DNA of 64,000 nucleotides from Cryobacterium sp. GrIS_2_6 (GTDB lineage Bacteria; Actinomycetota; Actinomycetes; Actinomycetales; Microbacteriaceae), in NCBI RefSeq assembly GCF_035984545.1, contig NZ_JAXCHP010000001.1, positions 2,418,001-2,482,000 on the forward strand, written 5' to 3'. Made by a program: the position numbers and the translations under genes. The notes beneath the pieces were generated by a model. The model searched no databases and was not told the origin of the DNA. It was given only the letters and a program-made list of their open reading frames with translations. Positions 7,859 through 16,510 of the stretch are shown here, piece by piece; position 1 is the stretch's first letter; each line of letters opens with the position of its first letter.

Positions 7859-8710
7859 GTGAGCGAGCAGCGCAGCACCGAACAGAGCCGAACAGAGCAC
7901 GATCCCGGCGGGCAGGACCGCGCCCACCAGGAACCCCGGGTGCTGACCGAGCGGCGCGGGCACGTGCTCCTGATCGGGCTGAACCGGCCGGAGAAGCGCA
8001 ACGCCGCCGACCTGCTGATGCTGCAGCAGCTGTCCCTTGCCTACGGCGAACTCGACCGCGACCCCGAGCTCAGGGTCGGCCTCGTCTACGCCCTCGGCGA
8101 GCACTTCACGGCCGGCCTCGACCTCGCCGATATCGGCCCGCGCCTCGGCCCGGACGGCATCGACATGGTGCCGGACGGCGGGGTCAACCCCTGGCAGGTC
8201 GACGGCCGAGCGGTCTCGAAGCCGGTGGTGATGGCAGTTCAGGGCACGTGCCTCACGCTCGGGATCGAGCTCATGCTCGCGAGCGAGATCTCGGTCGCTG
8301 CCGCCTCGACGCGGTTCGGGCAGATCGAGGTGGCCCGCGGCATTCTGCCGTTCGGCGGAGCAACGATCCGTTTCCCCCGCGCGGTCGGCTGGGGCAATGC
8401 GATGCGCTGGATCCTCACCGGTGACATGTTCGACGCCGCGGAGGCCCTGCGGATCGGACTCGTGCAGGAGGTCGTCCCCGACGGCACCGAGTTCGACCGG
8501 GCGCTCGAGCTCGCCGGGCGGATCGCCACTCAGGCCCCGCTTGCGGTGCAGGCGACCCTCGCGAGCGCGCGAGACGCCGTGCGACTCGGCGATGCCGTCG
8601 CGGAGGCCGGGCTGCAGCCGACCCTCGGCGTGCTGGCCGCGAGCGAGGATGCCCGGATCGGCATGGAAGCGTTCCGGACCCGAACCGCGGCGGAATTCGT
8701 GGGGCGCTGA
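7859..8710 (+). CDS. Enoyl-CoA hydratase/isomerase (crotonase) family protein
   Basis: The GTG start at 7859 is preceded by AGGAAGG; the product has 283 residues. The crotonase fold signatures are visible: LNRPEKRNA, the oxyanion-hole region HFTAGLDLADI, and the second segment VQGTCLTLGIELMLASEISVAA leading to FGQIEVARGILPFGG. In typical hydratases two Glu residues act; here the region GTCLTLG replaces the usual GxxxGGGxE context, so hydratase activity is plausible but not certain. Members act in fatty-acid or amino-acid breakdown. The residues before about 35 are a polar tail unique to this protein. Confidence 0.87.
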   Translation: MSEQRSTEQSRTEHDPGGQDRAHQEPRVLTERRGHVLLIGLNRPEKRNAADLLMLQQLSLAYGELDRDPELRVGLVYALGEHFTAGLDLADIGPRLGPDGIDMVPDGGVNPWQVDGRAVSKPVVMAVQGTCLTLGIELMLASEISVAAASTRFGQIEVARGILPFGGATIRFPRAVGWGNAMRWILTGDMFDAAEALRIGLVQEVVPDGTEFDRALELAGRIATQAPLAVQATLASARDAVRLGDAVAEAGLQPTLGVLAASEDARIGMEAFRTRTAAEFVGR

Positions 8711-8792
8711 GGTACCTCGCAGGGCCAGCAGGGCACGGCACCAGAACCGGAGCTCGTCAGAACCGCATCAATCACCGACGACAGGAGAAACC

Positions 8793-10247
8793 ATGAACGA
8801 CCAGACCACGACCGGCACGACCTTCGACGTGATCGTGATCGGTGGTGGTGCGGTCGGAGAGAATGTCGCAGACCGCACCGTTCAGGGCGGCCTGAGCACG
8901 GTCATCGTCGAGAGCGAACTCGTCGGAGGCGAGTGCTCGTACTGGGCGTGCATGCCGTCCAAGGCCCTGCTGCGGAGCGGAGCGGCACTCTCCGCCGCAC
9001 GCCGGGTCGGCGGAGCCGCCGAGGCCGCGACCGGTGAGCTCGACGTCGCCGCCGTGCTGCGTCGCCGGGACTCGTTCACGAGCCACTGGGCGGACGACGG
9101 CCAGGTCGGCTGGCTCGACTCCGCGGGAATCGCCCTCGTCCGCGGGCATGCCCGCCTGAGCGGCGTGCGCGAGGTGACCGTGACCGGCACGGACGGGACC
9201 ACGACCGTGCTCACGGCCCGGCACGCCGTCGTGGTGAGCACCGGGTCGTCCGCCGTGCTGCCCGACATCCCAGGGATCAGCACCGTCGACCCGTGGACCA
9301 GCCGCGAGGCCACGAGCGCCCAGCACATCCCGGAGAGCCTCGCCATCATCGGCGGCGGTGTGACCGCGGCCGAAATGGCCACGGCGTACACGTCGCTCGG
9401 CGCCCGGGTCACGCTCATCGTGCGCCACTCCCTCCTCGGCAAGGAGGAACCGTTCGCCGGCGAGCTCGTCATCGAGGCCCTGCGCGCGGCGGGAGCGACG
9501 GTCCTGACCGGCGAGGCTCCCGTTCTCGCGATGCGCTCTGCCGACGGCGACGTCGTGCTCACCCTCGCGAGCGGTGGAACCGTCACCGCGACAGAGGTCC
9601 TCGTCGCGACGGGACGCGCACCGCGCACCGACGACCTCGGGCTTGCCGCCGTCGGGCTTCCCGACGGCGGCTGGCTGACCGTCGACGACACCCTGCTCGT
9701 TCAGGGCGATGCGGCGGATCTCGCAGGCGACTGGCTGTACGCGACCGGCGATGTCACCCATCGGGCACTCCTCACCCACCAGGGAAAGTACCAGGCGAGG
9801 GCGGCAGGCGACGTAATCGTCGCCCGCGCCTCCGGCCGAGCCGTCGACGACTCCCCCTGGGGCACCCACGTCGCCACAGCAGACCACTCCGCCGTCCCTC
9901 AGGTCACCTTCACCGATCCCGAGGTCGCCTCGGTCGGGCTCAGCCAGGCGGCGGCCGAGAAGGCCGGCCTCCGGATCCGGGTTCTCGACTATCCGATCGG
10001 AAGCGTCGCCGGAGCGAGCCTGCAAGCCGATGGGTACACCGGCATGGCCAGGGCCATCGTCGACCTCGATCGGGAAGTGCTCATCGGCGTCACGTTCGTG
10101 GGCCAGGATGTCGCAGAGCTCCTGCACGCAGCGACCATCGCCGTGGTCGGCGAGGTACCGATCAGCCGGCTCTGGCACGCGGTCCCGGCCTACCCCACGA
10201 TGAGCGAAGTCTGGCTGCGCCTGCTGGAGGCATACGGCCGGCCGTAG
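8793..10247 (+). CDS. FAD-dependent pyridine nucleotide-disulfide oxidoreductase
   Basis: The product has 484 residues. The FAD-binding motif VIGGGAVGENVA lies at the N-terminus, followed by the redox pair in GGECSYWACMPSK (Cys-x4-Cys). The NAD(P) motif IIGGGVTAAEMA lies mid-protein, and the second FAD motif is LYATGDV. The C-terminal dimerisation region ends HAVPAYPTMSE, which keeps the catalytic His and Glu found in lipoamide dehydrogenase and mercuric reductase. ATG 8793 follows AGGAG. No lipoyl, mercury or mycothiol partner is adjacent, so the disulfide or quinone substrate is unknown. The preceding hydratase gene is 82 bases upstream. Confidence 0.9.
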   Translation: MNDQTTTGTTFDVIVIGGGAVGENVADRTVQGGLSTVIVESELVGGECSYWACMPSKALLRSGAALSAARRVGGAAEAATGELDVAAVLRRRDSFTSHWADDGQVGWLDSAGIALVRGHARLSGVREVTVTGTDGTTTVLTARHAVVVSTGSSAVLPDIPGISTVDPWTSREATSAQHIPESLAIIGGGVTAAEMATAYTSLGARVTLIVRHSLLGKEEPFAGELVIEALRAAGATVLTGEAPVLAMRSADGDVVLTLASGGTVTATEVLVATGRAPRTDDLGLAAVGLPDGGWLTVDDTLLVQGDAADLAGDWLYATGDVTHRALLTHQGKYQARAAGDVIVARASGRAVDDSPWGTHVATADHSAVPQVTFTDPEVASVGLSQAAAEKAGLRIRVLDYPIGSVAGASLQADGYTGMARAIVDLDREVLIGVTFVGQDVAELLHAATIAVVGEVPISRLWHAVPAYPTMSEVWLRLLEAYGRP

Positions 10248-10361
10248 CGCGGCATCCGCTGCCCGCCGCCGGCGCTGACGGCAGCTGACAGCCGCTGACA
10301 GCGCGCGGCAGCGGGGCGACAGCGCGGGAATTGTCTACTGGTGTCCTACCCAGGAGGCACA

Positions 10362-11387
10362 ATGACCGCAGCAATCGAAGCCCGCGGGCTCACCAAACGA
10401 TTCGGCACGACCCAGGCACTCGCCGGAATCGACCTTGCCGTCGAACCCGGCCGGGTGCTCGGCGTGCTCGGCCCCAATGGCGCGGGCAAGACCACCGCCG
10501 TGCGCATCCTCGCGACCCTGCTGAAGCCCGACGCCGGCACCGTCACGGTCGCCGGCTTCGACGTCGTCACGCACCCCGTCGACGTGCGCCGCCGGATCGG
10601 CCTGACCGGCCAGTACGCGAGCGTCGACGAAGACCTGCGCGGCGTCGAGAACCTCGTGATGATCGGGCGCCTCCTCGGCCTGACCCGCTCCGATGCCAAG
10701 GCCCGCGCCGCCGAGCTCCTCGAGGAATTCGAGCTGACCGACGCCGGTGGCCGCCTCGCCAAGACCTATTCCGGCGGCATGCGCCGCCGCCTCGACCTCG
10801 CAGCCTCGCTCATCGGCCGTCCGAGCGTCGTCTTCCTCGACGAACCCACCACGGGCCTCGACCCCGCTAAGCGCGACGACGTCTGGGAGATGATCCGCAC
10901 GCTCGTGCGCCAGGGCACGACCGTGCTGCTGACGACGCAGTACCTCGAAGAAGCGGATGCCCTCGCGAACGAGATCACCGTCATCGACCACGGTCTTGTC
11001 ATCGCCCACGACACCCCGGAGGGCCTGAAGCGCCAGGTCGGCGGGCAGACCCTCGAGGTGCGGCCGGCTGACGACCGTGACCTGGACCGCGTCACCGCCC
11101 TGCTCGCCTCCGTCGGCACCCGAGCCCCCGAGTTTCCAGCCCCGAGCCTCGTCTCGGTCCCCGTCGCCGGCGCCGATGCCCTCACCGCGACCGTCGCCCG
11201 GCTGCACGCCGAGAACATCGCCGTGACCGAGCTCTCGCTGCGGCTCCCGAGCCTCGACGAGGTCTTCTACTCCCTGACCGGTCACACGTCGGCAGTACCC
11301 GCGGCATCCGCCTCCGGAACCCCCACCGGCACCAGCACCGGCACCAGCACCAGCACCGGCCTCGTCACGGAAGGAGCCGCATCATGA
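10362..11387 (+). CDS. DrrA-type ABC transporter ATP-binding protein
   Basis: The protein has 341 residues. Walker A is GPNGAGKT at 37-44, the signature is YSGGMRRRLDLA, Walker B is VVFLDEPTTGLDP, and the D- and H-loop regions follow. The C-terminal domain after about residue 230 is the DrrA-type accessory domain. The last 30 residues are a Gly/Thr/Ser-rich tail produced by the ACCGGC/ACCAGC repeat. ATG 10362 follows CAGGAGG. The gene overlaps the permease gene by ATGA. DrrAB exporters pump amphiphilic drugs or lipids; no product cluster is seen nearby. Confidence 0.92.
   Translation: MTAAIEARGLTKRFGTTQALAGIDLAVEPGRVLGVLGPNGAGKTTAVRILATLLKPDAGTVTVAGFDVVTHPVDVRRRIGLTGQYASVDEDLRGVENLVMIGRLLGLTRSDAKARAAELLEEFELTDAGGRLAKTYSGGMRRRLDLAASLIGRPSVVFLDEPTTGLDPAKRDDVWEMIRTLVRQGTTVLLTTQYLEEADALANEITVIDHGLVIAHDTPEGLKRQVGGQTLEVRPADDRDLDRVTALLASVGTRAPEFPAPSLVSVPVAGADALTATVARLHAENIAVTELSLRLPSLDEVFYSLTGHTSAVPAASASGTPTGTSTGTSTSTGLVTEGAAS
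11325..11360. repeat. Hexanucleotide repeat in drrA-like gene, six units
   Basis: Units ACCGGC and ACCAGC alternate over 36 bases and encode the Thr-Gly/Thr-Ser tail at the C-terminus of the ATP-binding protein. All length changes by whole units keep the frame. Confidence 0.8.
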
Positions 11388-12157
11388 TCGTCCGCGACTC
11401 GCTGATCCTCGCCCAGCGCACCGTCACCAAGATGGTGCGGAACCCCGAGCAGTTCCTCGACGTCTCGGTGCAACCGATCGTGATGACGGTGATCTTCGTG
11501 TTCATCTTCGGCGGCGCGATCGCGGGGACGAGCCAGGACTACCTCCAGTTCGCGCTTCCCGGCATCATCGTGCAGACGATCATGACCACGGCGATGACCA
11601 TCGGCGTCAACCTCAACTCCGACCTGAAGAACGGGGTGTTCGACCGGTTCCGGTCCCTGCCGATCGCCCGGTCCGCTCCCCTCATGGGCGCCGTGACCGG
11701 CGACGTCGTGCGGCACAGCATCGCGATCGGCGTCACCCTCGCCTTCGGCGCGGCGATCGGCTTCCGCTTCCTGACCCCGTGGTACTCGGTCGCGACGGCC
11801 ATCGTGCTGATGATCGTCTTCGCGATGAGCCTGTGCTGGACATCCGTTTTCATCGGTATGCTCGCCCGCAGCTCGGGCGCCGTGCAGGGCTTGTCGTTCC
11901 TGATCGTCTTTCCGCTCACCTTCGGCTCCTCGGCGTTCGTGCCCGCGGCGACCATGCCCGGCTGGCTGCAGGGCTGGGTCGCAATCAACCCGGTCACCCA
12001 CGTCACCGACGCGATGCGCGGCCTCCTGGTCGGCAACTCGATCATGACCCCCGGCACAAGCGTCGGCGGCGAAGTCCTCTGGGTACTGCTCTCCTGCGTC
12101 GTCCTCGTCGGCGTCTTCTTCCCCCTGGCGATGCGCGCCTACCGCACGAAGCTCTAG
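11384..12157 (+). CDS. DrrB-type ABC-2 family permease
   Basis: The product has 257 residues with six predicted membrane helices, starting with QPIVMTVIFVFIFGGAIAG. The family segment NGVFDRFRSLPIARSAPLMG follows the second helix, and the sequence ends with a positively charged tail (RAYRTKL). It forms the membrane part of the exporter encoded by the overlapping upstream gene. The stop lies 32 bases from the stop of the convergent regulator gene. Confidence 0.92.
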   Translation: MIVRDSLILAQRTVTKMVRNPEQFLDVSVQPIVMTVIFVFIFGGAIAGTSQDYLQFALPGIIVQTIMTTAMTIGVNLNSDLKNGVFDRFRSLPIARSAPLMGAVTGDVVRHSIAIGVTLAFGAAIGFRFLTPWYSVATAIVLMIVFAMSLCWTSVFIGMLARSSGAVQGLSFLIVFPLTFGSSAFVPAATMPGWLQGWVAINPVTHVTDAMRGLLVGNSIMTPGTSVGGEVLWVLLSCVVLVGVFFPLAMRAYRTKL

Positions 12158-12189
12158 CGCGAAATCCCGGGCAGCGTGCGGAGGCGGGA

Positions 12190-15189
12190 TCAGCCGGCGG
12201 GGTCGATCAGGGCGCGGAGGGTCGCGAGGGCGTGCGGGCGCGAGGATGGCGCCGGCGTCGCCCGGTCGATGCCGTGGGCTGCGGCAGCCTGTTCGATCGC
12301 GATCGCTCGCGGTTCGAGGCGGTCGTATGCCCCGATGATCGCCGAGGAGAGGTCGAGCGCCCGCACGGCCTCCTCGACCTGTCCGCGGGCGAGCGCGAGG
12401 CTGCCGAGACTCAGTGCGACCTGACCGATCACGGGGTGGTCGAGGCTCGCGATCGCGGCACCGGCGGCCACCCGGATGGCCCGCTCCGCGGCATCCGCGT
12501 CGCCCTGGAGCAGCTCGAGTTCTGCGCGGCGCACCCCGATCATGGCGACGAGCTGGGCGGGCATGTTCGGCCAGCCGGAGGCGAGGTCCTCGATCCTGGC
12601 GAGCCGGGCGCTCGCGGCTCCCGCGTCCCGGTCGTTCAGGTCGAGTACGACCGCGACGGCCTCGGCCTGGATCACAGTGAAGATGTTTCCGGACTCCGCA
12701 GCCCCGGCGAGGAGCTCATCCGCGCGCTCCCGCGCCGCCGCGAGCCTGCCCTGCCGCAGCATGATCGACACGGCGAGCGCCTGCTGCTGGGCGAGGTCCC
12801 AGCTCGAGGTGATGCGGCTCATGTTCGCGGTCGACGCGTCCGTCACGTCGAGCGCCTCCTCGAGGCGCCCCTGCAGGCTCAACCACTCCGCGCGCATCTG
12901 TTGAGCGAGGGCGAGGCCCCAGAGGTCGCCGATCGCCTCGAACGCGCGCACGGCGTGGGCGGATGCCTCGCCGAGCTCGGTGATGTCGCCGCGGTTCTGC
13001 GCCGTGGCGGCCCGGATCACGTGAAGCATGGCCGCGGGCCAGGGATCGAGGCCGAGTTCCTCGCCGTTCGGGATCCGCACCCGCAGCATCCAGCCCTCCT
13101 CGCCGAACGAGGTCCGGAACGCGGACAGGAGCGGGAAGGCGAGCTGCATCAGGTCGCCGCCCTTCCCCGGCGGGTCCTGCGCCCACGCGTCGAACGCACG
13201 CCGTGCGGCCTCGGCGAGCGCCTCGGGGACGAGTGCCGGGTCACGAGCGGCATCGGGGTTGGCCTCCTCTGCTGAGAAGGCCCGGACGACCGGCGTGAAC
13301 AGCACAATGGCGCGTGCTTCATCGCTGTCGACCTCTGCGGCCAGCTCGCTCACCGCGCCGAGCCAGGCGCCGAGCTCGTCCCTCCGCTCCCGGATCCCCC
13401 AGTACCACACGCAGGCGAGCGCGACCCGGACCGCGGGCTCGGCGAGACGCGCGCTCGTTGTGTACCGGAGCGCCGCAGTCACATTGTCGTCTTCGGCGTC
13501 GAACCACGCGATCGCCTCGCGGATCCGCGGCCCGCGCATCAGCGCATCGGCGGCCTCCGCCCGCGCCGCGATGTATCCGGCCTGTGCCGCGCGCTCGGCC
13601 GCGAGGGTCCCGGCCTCCGCGAGCCGTTCGATGCCATATTCGCGGATGGTCTCGAGCAGCCGGTAGCGTCCGCGTTCGCGGTGCAGCAGCGACTTGTCCA
13701 CGAGGCTCTCGAAGACGGATGCCCCGGCGAGCCCGGCCGTGGCGGCGACGTCGGCCGCATCCCGGGTGTCGATCCCGGCGGGGAACACCGCGAGCCGGCC
13801 GAGCGCCGTGCGTTCGTCCGGCGAGAGCAGGCTCCAGCTCCAGTCGATCAGGGCGCGGAGGGTCTGGTGCCGCGGCAGTGCGGTGCGGTATCCGCCGGTG
13901 AGGAGGGTGAAGCGGCTGTCGAGGCCGTCGAGGACCTCGTCGAGGGTCATCGTGCGGAGTTTCGCCGCGGCGAGCTCGAGGGCGAGCGGCAGCCCGTCGA
14001 GGCGCGCGCAGATCCGGGCGGCGCCGGCCAGTTCCGCGGTATAGAGTCCGGCGCCCCGCGCGGCGAGGGCCCGCTGGCTGAACAGCTCGAGAGCCGCGAA
14101 CTCGCGCAGGCGCTCCGGGGAGCCCGGCGACCCCGGACCGTCCGGCGTGTCGATGGCGGCCTCGAGTTCGGACTCGCTCGGGTGCGGCAGCGACCCGACG
14201 GTGACGAAGGACTCGCCGGGGATTCCGAGCGGCTCACGACTCGTCGCGAGAATCGTCAGTGCGGGCAGGGCGCGGAGCAGGCTCTCCGCGAGCCGCGCGG
14301 CCGCGTCGATGACGTGCTCGCAATTGTCGAGCACGAGCACGACCGCGCGTCCGAGCAGCGCCTCGACGACCCGCTCGAGGCTGCCGACGGGCTCGACGGG
14401 CGCGTCCGAGGTGCGCAGTTCGCGCCCGGTGGCTGCGAGCACCGCGGCGAGCACCTCGCCCGGGCCCACCGGGGCGAGCTCGACGAGCACGGCACCCCGG
14501 ATGCCCGCGGCCGTTTCGAGCGCGAGGCGCGTCTTCCCGATTCCCCCGGTTCCGACGATCGTGACCAGCCGGGACACGGCGAGCTGCTCCTCGATCGCCG
14601 CGAGTTCACGCTCCCGGCCGACGAGGCGGGTGAGGGACACCGGGATGCCGCGGGCCGCGGAGGGTGCGACGGCCGCGGAGGGTGCGACGGGATCCGGGGC
14701 TGCTCCGTCCGGTGCGGCGAGTTCGAGTGCCCTGGCCCGGTCGCGGGCGAGGTCGCGGAGGAACCAGTCGAAGTCCGGGGACGGGATCCAGGGTTCGCCG
14801 GCCCAGAGCGCGAGGGCCGCGATCGCGGGGCGCCGGGCATCCGCGGGCGAGGCGGTCCCCGCCGCGGCAACCGACTCGGCGACGAGGTCTTCGAAACGGA
14901 GTGCGTCGACGTCGGACCTGGCGACCCTGAGGCGGTAGCCGCCCACCGTCGACTCGATCACGCCGGGAGGGAGCTGGGCCCGGAGCCGGGAGACGATGGA
15001 CTGGAGGGCGGCCCGCTGGTTCCCGGGCGCATCGCGGGACCAGACGTCCTCGGAGATCGCCCGGTAGCTCACGGCCGTTCCCGCGTCGACGGCAAGCCGG
15101 AACAGCACGGCGAGCTGCATCGACCCGGTGACGGGAACTTGCCGTCCGTCGTGCTCGACACTCAGTCCGCCCAGCAGTCGAATTCGCAC
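12190..15189 (-). CDS. SARP/AfsR-like transcriptional regulator with NB-ARC ATPase and TPR-like region
   Basis: The protein has 999 residues. Residues 1-90 form an OmpR-like winged helix (LLGGLSVEHDGRQVPVTGSMQLAVLF through VGGYRLRV). A short bacterial activation domain follows to about 160; it is much shorter than the usual 150 residues. An NB-ARC ATPase then begins with LVGRERELAAIEEQL, Walker A GTGGIGKT at 213-220 and Walker B VVLVLDNCEHV. Sensor and winged-helix segments follow (LPLALELAAAKLR; LLSPDERTALGRLAVFPAG). The last 400 residues are helical repeats. Such STAND ATPases integrate an unknown ligand. It faces drrAB tail to tail, so direct control is plausible only by proximity. The GTG start lacks a ribosome binding site and may be leaderless. 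Confidence 0.9.
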   Translation of the reverse strand: MRIRLLGGLSVEHDGRQVPVTGSMQLAVLFRLAVDAGTAVSYRAISEDVWSRDAPGNQRAALQSIVSRLRAQLPPGVIESTVGGYRLRVARSDVDALRFEDLVAESVAAAGTASPADARRPAIAALALWAGEPWIPSPDFDWFLRDLARDRARALELAAPDGAAPDPVAPSAAVAPSAARGIPVSLTRLVGRERELAAIEEQLAVSRLVTIVGTGGIGKTRLALETAAGIRGAVLVELAPVGPGEVLAAVLAATGRELRTSDAPVEPVGSLERVVEALLGRAVVLVLDNCEHVIDAAARLAESLLRALPALTILATSREPLGIPGESFVTVGSLPHPSESELEAAIDTPDGPGSPGSPERLREFAALELFSQRALAARGAGLYTAELAGAARICARLDGLPLALELAAAKLRTMTLDEVLDGLDSRFTLLTGGYRTALPRHQTLRALIDWSWSLLSPDERTALGRLAVFPAGIDTRDAADVAATAGLAGASVFESLVDKSLLHRERGRYRLLETIREYGIERLAEAGTLAAERAAQAGYIAARAEAADALMRGPRIREAIAWFDAEDDNVTAALRYTTSARLAEPAVRVALACVWYWGIRERRDELGAWLGAVSELAAEVDSDEARAIVLFTPVVRAFSAEEANPDAARDPALVPEALAEAARRAFDAWAQDPPGKGGDLMQLAFPLLSAFRTSFGEEGWMLRVRIPNGEELGLDPWPAAMLHVIRAATAQNRGDITELGEASAHAVRAFEAIGDLWGLALAQQMRAEWLSLQGRLEEALDVTDASTANMSRITSSWDLAQQQALAVSIMLRQGRLAAARERADELLAGAAESGNIFTVIQAEAVAVVLDLNDRDAGAASARLARIEDLASGWPNMPAQLVAMIGVRRAELELLQGDADAAERAIRVAAGAAIASLDHPVIGQVALSLGSLALARGQVEEAVRALDLSSAIIGAYDRLEPRAIAIEQAAAAHGIDRATPAPSSRPHALATLRALIDPAG
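14653..14688. repeat. Tandem repeat, 18 bp x 2, in SARP regulator gene
   Basis: GGCCGCGGAGGGTGCGAC occurs twice exactly. On the minus strand it encodes a duplicated Val-Ala-Pro-Ser-Ala-Ala segment in the linker between the activation domain and the ATPase. Confidence 0.8.
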
Positions 15190-15232
15190 GGGGTTAACTC
15201 TAAGTGCCGGTCAGGCGGCATACGCTTGAGTG

Positions 15233-15604
15233 ATGCTCCGGATCCTCTTCGATTCCCCCCTCAGCAGGGCCGGGTATCTCTATGCGACGGCCGTCGGGCT
15301 GGTCTGGGGAGGGCTCCTCAGCACCGGGCGCGTCGAGCGGCGCGGCGGCCTGATCGTCTTCCGTGGCCTGCCGAACTGGGCCTTCGGCCGCGGCGGGTCC
15401 TGCGTCGGCGGCTGTTACCTCACCCGGGACAACGTCTCCGACGCGATCCTCGAACACGAGGCCGTGCACAAACGGCAGTGGCAGCGCTACGGCATGCTGT
15501 TCCCACTCTTCTACCGCGCGGCCGGCAGCAACCCGCTCACCAACCGTTTTGAAATCGAGGCCGGCCTGGACACGGGCGGCTACCTGACCAAGAGGAAGTC
15601 ATGA
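15233..15604 (+). CDS. Small conserved protein with HExxH motif
   Basis: The product has 123 residues from ATG 15233 (a GTG lies one codon earlier). A hydrophobic segment (GYLYATAVGLVWGGLL) at about 12-28 may anchor it in the membrane. The motif HEAVH in LEHEAVHKRQWQRYG is a zinc-peptidase-like HExxH, and NRFEIEAG downstream could supply a third Glu ligand. Two Cys residues lie in SCVGGCYL. I recall similar small proteins in Microbacteriaceae, often labelled without evidence as Fe-S oxidoreductase. Its function is unknown. The stop overlaps the start of the SDR gene, so the two are coupled. Confidence 0.75.
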   Translation: MLRILFDSPLSRAGYLYATAVGLVWGGLLSTGRVERRGGLIVFRGLPNWAFGRGGSCVGGCYLTRDNVSDAILEHEAVHKRQWQRYGMLFPLFYRAAGSNPLTNRFEIEAGLDTGGYLTKRKS

Positions 15605-16473
15605 CCGACACGTCCGAAGCATCCGCACCGTCCGCTCGCACCATCATCATCACCGGGGGCAGCGACGGCATCGGCGCGGCCGCGGCCCGCGCGCTGAGCC
15701 GCACGGGCGCATCCATCGTCATCGTGGGCCGCTCGACGGCCAAGACCGCCGCCGTCGCAGCACCGCTCGGCGCCGACTCGTTCACCGCCGACTTCGCCAG
15801 CCTCGACGAGGTGCGCTCTCTCGCCGCGACGCTCCTCGAGCGCTACCCGCGCATCGACGTGCTCGCCAACAACGCCGGCGGCATCATGGGCAAGCGGGTC
15901 CTCACCGTCGACGGCCACGAGAAGACCTTCCAGGTCAACCACCTCGCGCCTTTCCTGCTCACGACGCTCCTCACCGACCGGTTGCTGGAGAGCCACGCCC
16001 GGGTGATCAACACCGCGAGCGTGGCGAACAGCGTCTACGCCCGGTTCGACATCGACGACCTCGATGCGAGCACGAAGTATTCACCCAACCGGGCTTACGG
16101 CAACGCCAAGCTCGCCAACATCCTTTTCACCCGCGAGCTGCACCACCGCTACCACGAGCAGGGCCTCACGACTGCGGCGTTCCACCCCGGAGTCGTCGCG
16201 ACGAGTTTCTCGTCGAACTCGACGAGCGTGATGCGCTTCATCTACCAGACCCCGCTCAAGCGGATGCTGTTCACACCGGAGCAGGGCGCAGACACCCTGG
16301 TCTGGCTCGCCACGGCTCCCCTGGACAAATGGATCTCCGGCGAGTACTACGACAAGCGCCTGGTCGCGAAGGCGAACAAGCTCGCATACGACCCGGCGCT
16401 CGCCGCAGCCCTCTGGGAACGCAGCGGGGCGATGGTGGCTGCGACCGCCCAGGCCGCACCCACCCTCGAATAG
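15601..16473 (+). CDS. Short-chain dehydrogenase/reductase
   Basis: The protein has 290 residues with a Rossmann start TGGSDGIGAAAARAL, the NNAGG motif, the catalytic Ser in NTASVAN and the catalytic YGNAK. The length and the C-terminal segment (FHPGVVATSF, then LVWLATAPL) fit the retinol-dehydrogenase/WW-oxidoreductase-like group of SDRs. The substrate cannot be predicted. The ATGA overlap with the HExxH gene shows joint translation. Confidence 0.9.
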   Translation: MTDTSEASAPSARTIIITGGSDGIGAAAARALSRTGASIVIVGRSTAKTAAVAAPLGADSFTADFASLDEVRSLAATLLERYPRIDVLANNAGGIMGKRVLTVDGHEKTFQVNHLAPFLLTTLLTDRLLESHARVINTASVANSVYARFDIDDLDASTKYSPNRAYGNAKLANILFTRELHHRYHEQGLTTAAFHPGVVATSFSSNSTSVMRFIYQTPLKRMLFTPEQGADTLVWLATAPLDKWISGEYYDKRLVAKANKLAYDPALAAALWERSGAMVAATAQAAPTLE

Positions 16474-16510
16474 CCGCTACGGCATCCGCCCGCTTAGTCC
16501 GAAAACCGGG

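Noticed and set aside
10362..16473. Secondary-metabolite gene cluster around DrrAB and the SARP regulator
   Set aside because: No polyketide synthase, peptide synthetase, terpene synthase or tailoring set is present; the neighbouring genes are stand-alone.
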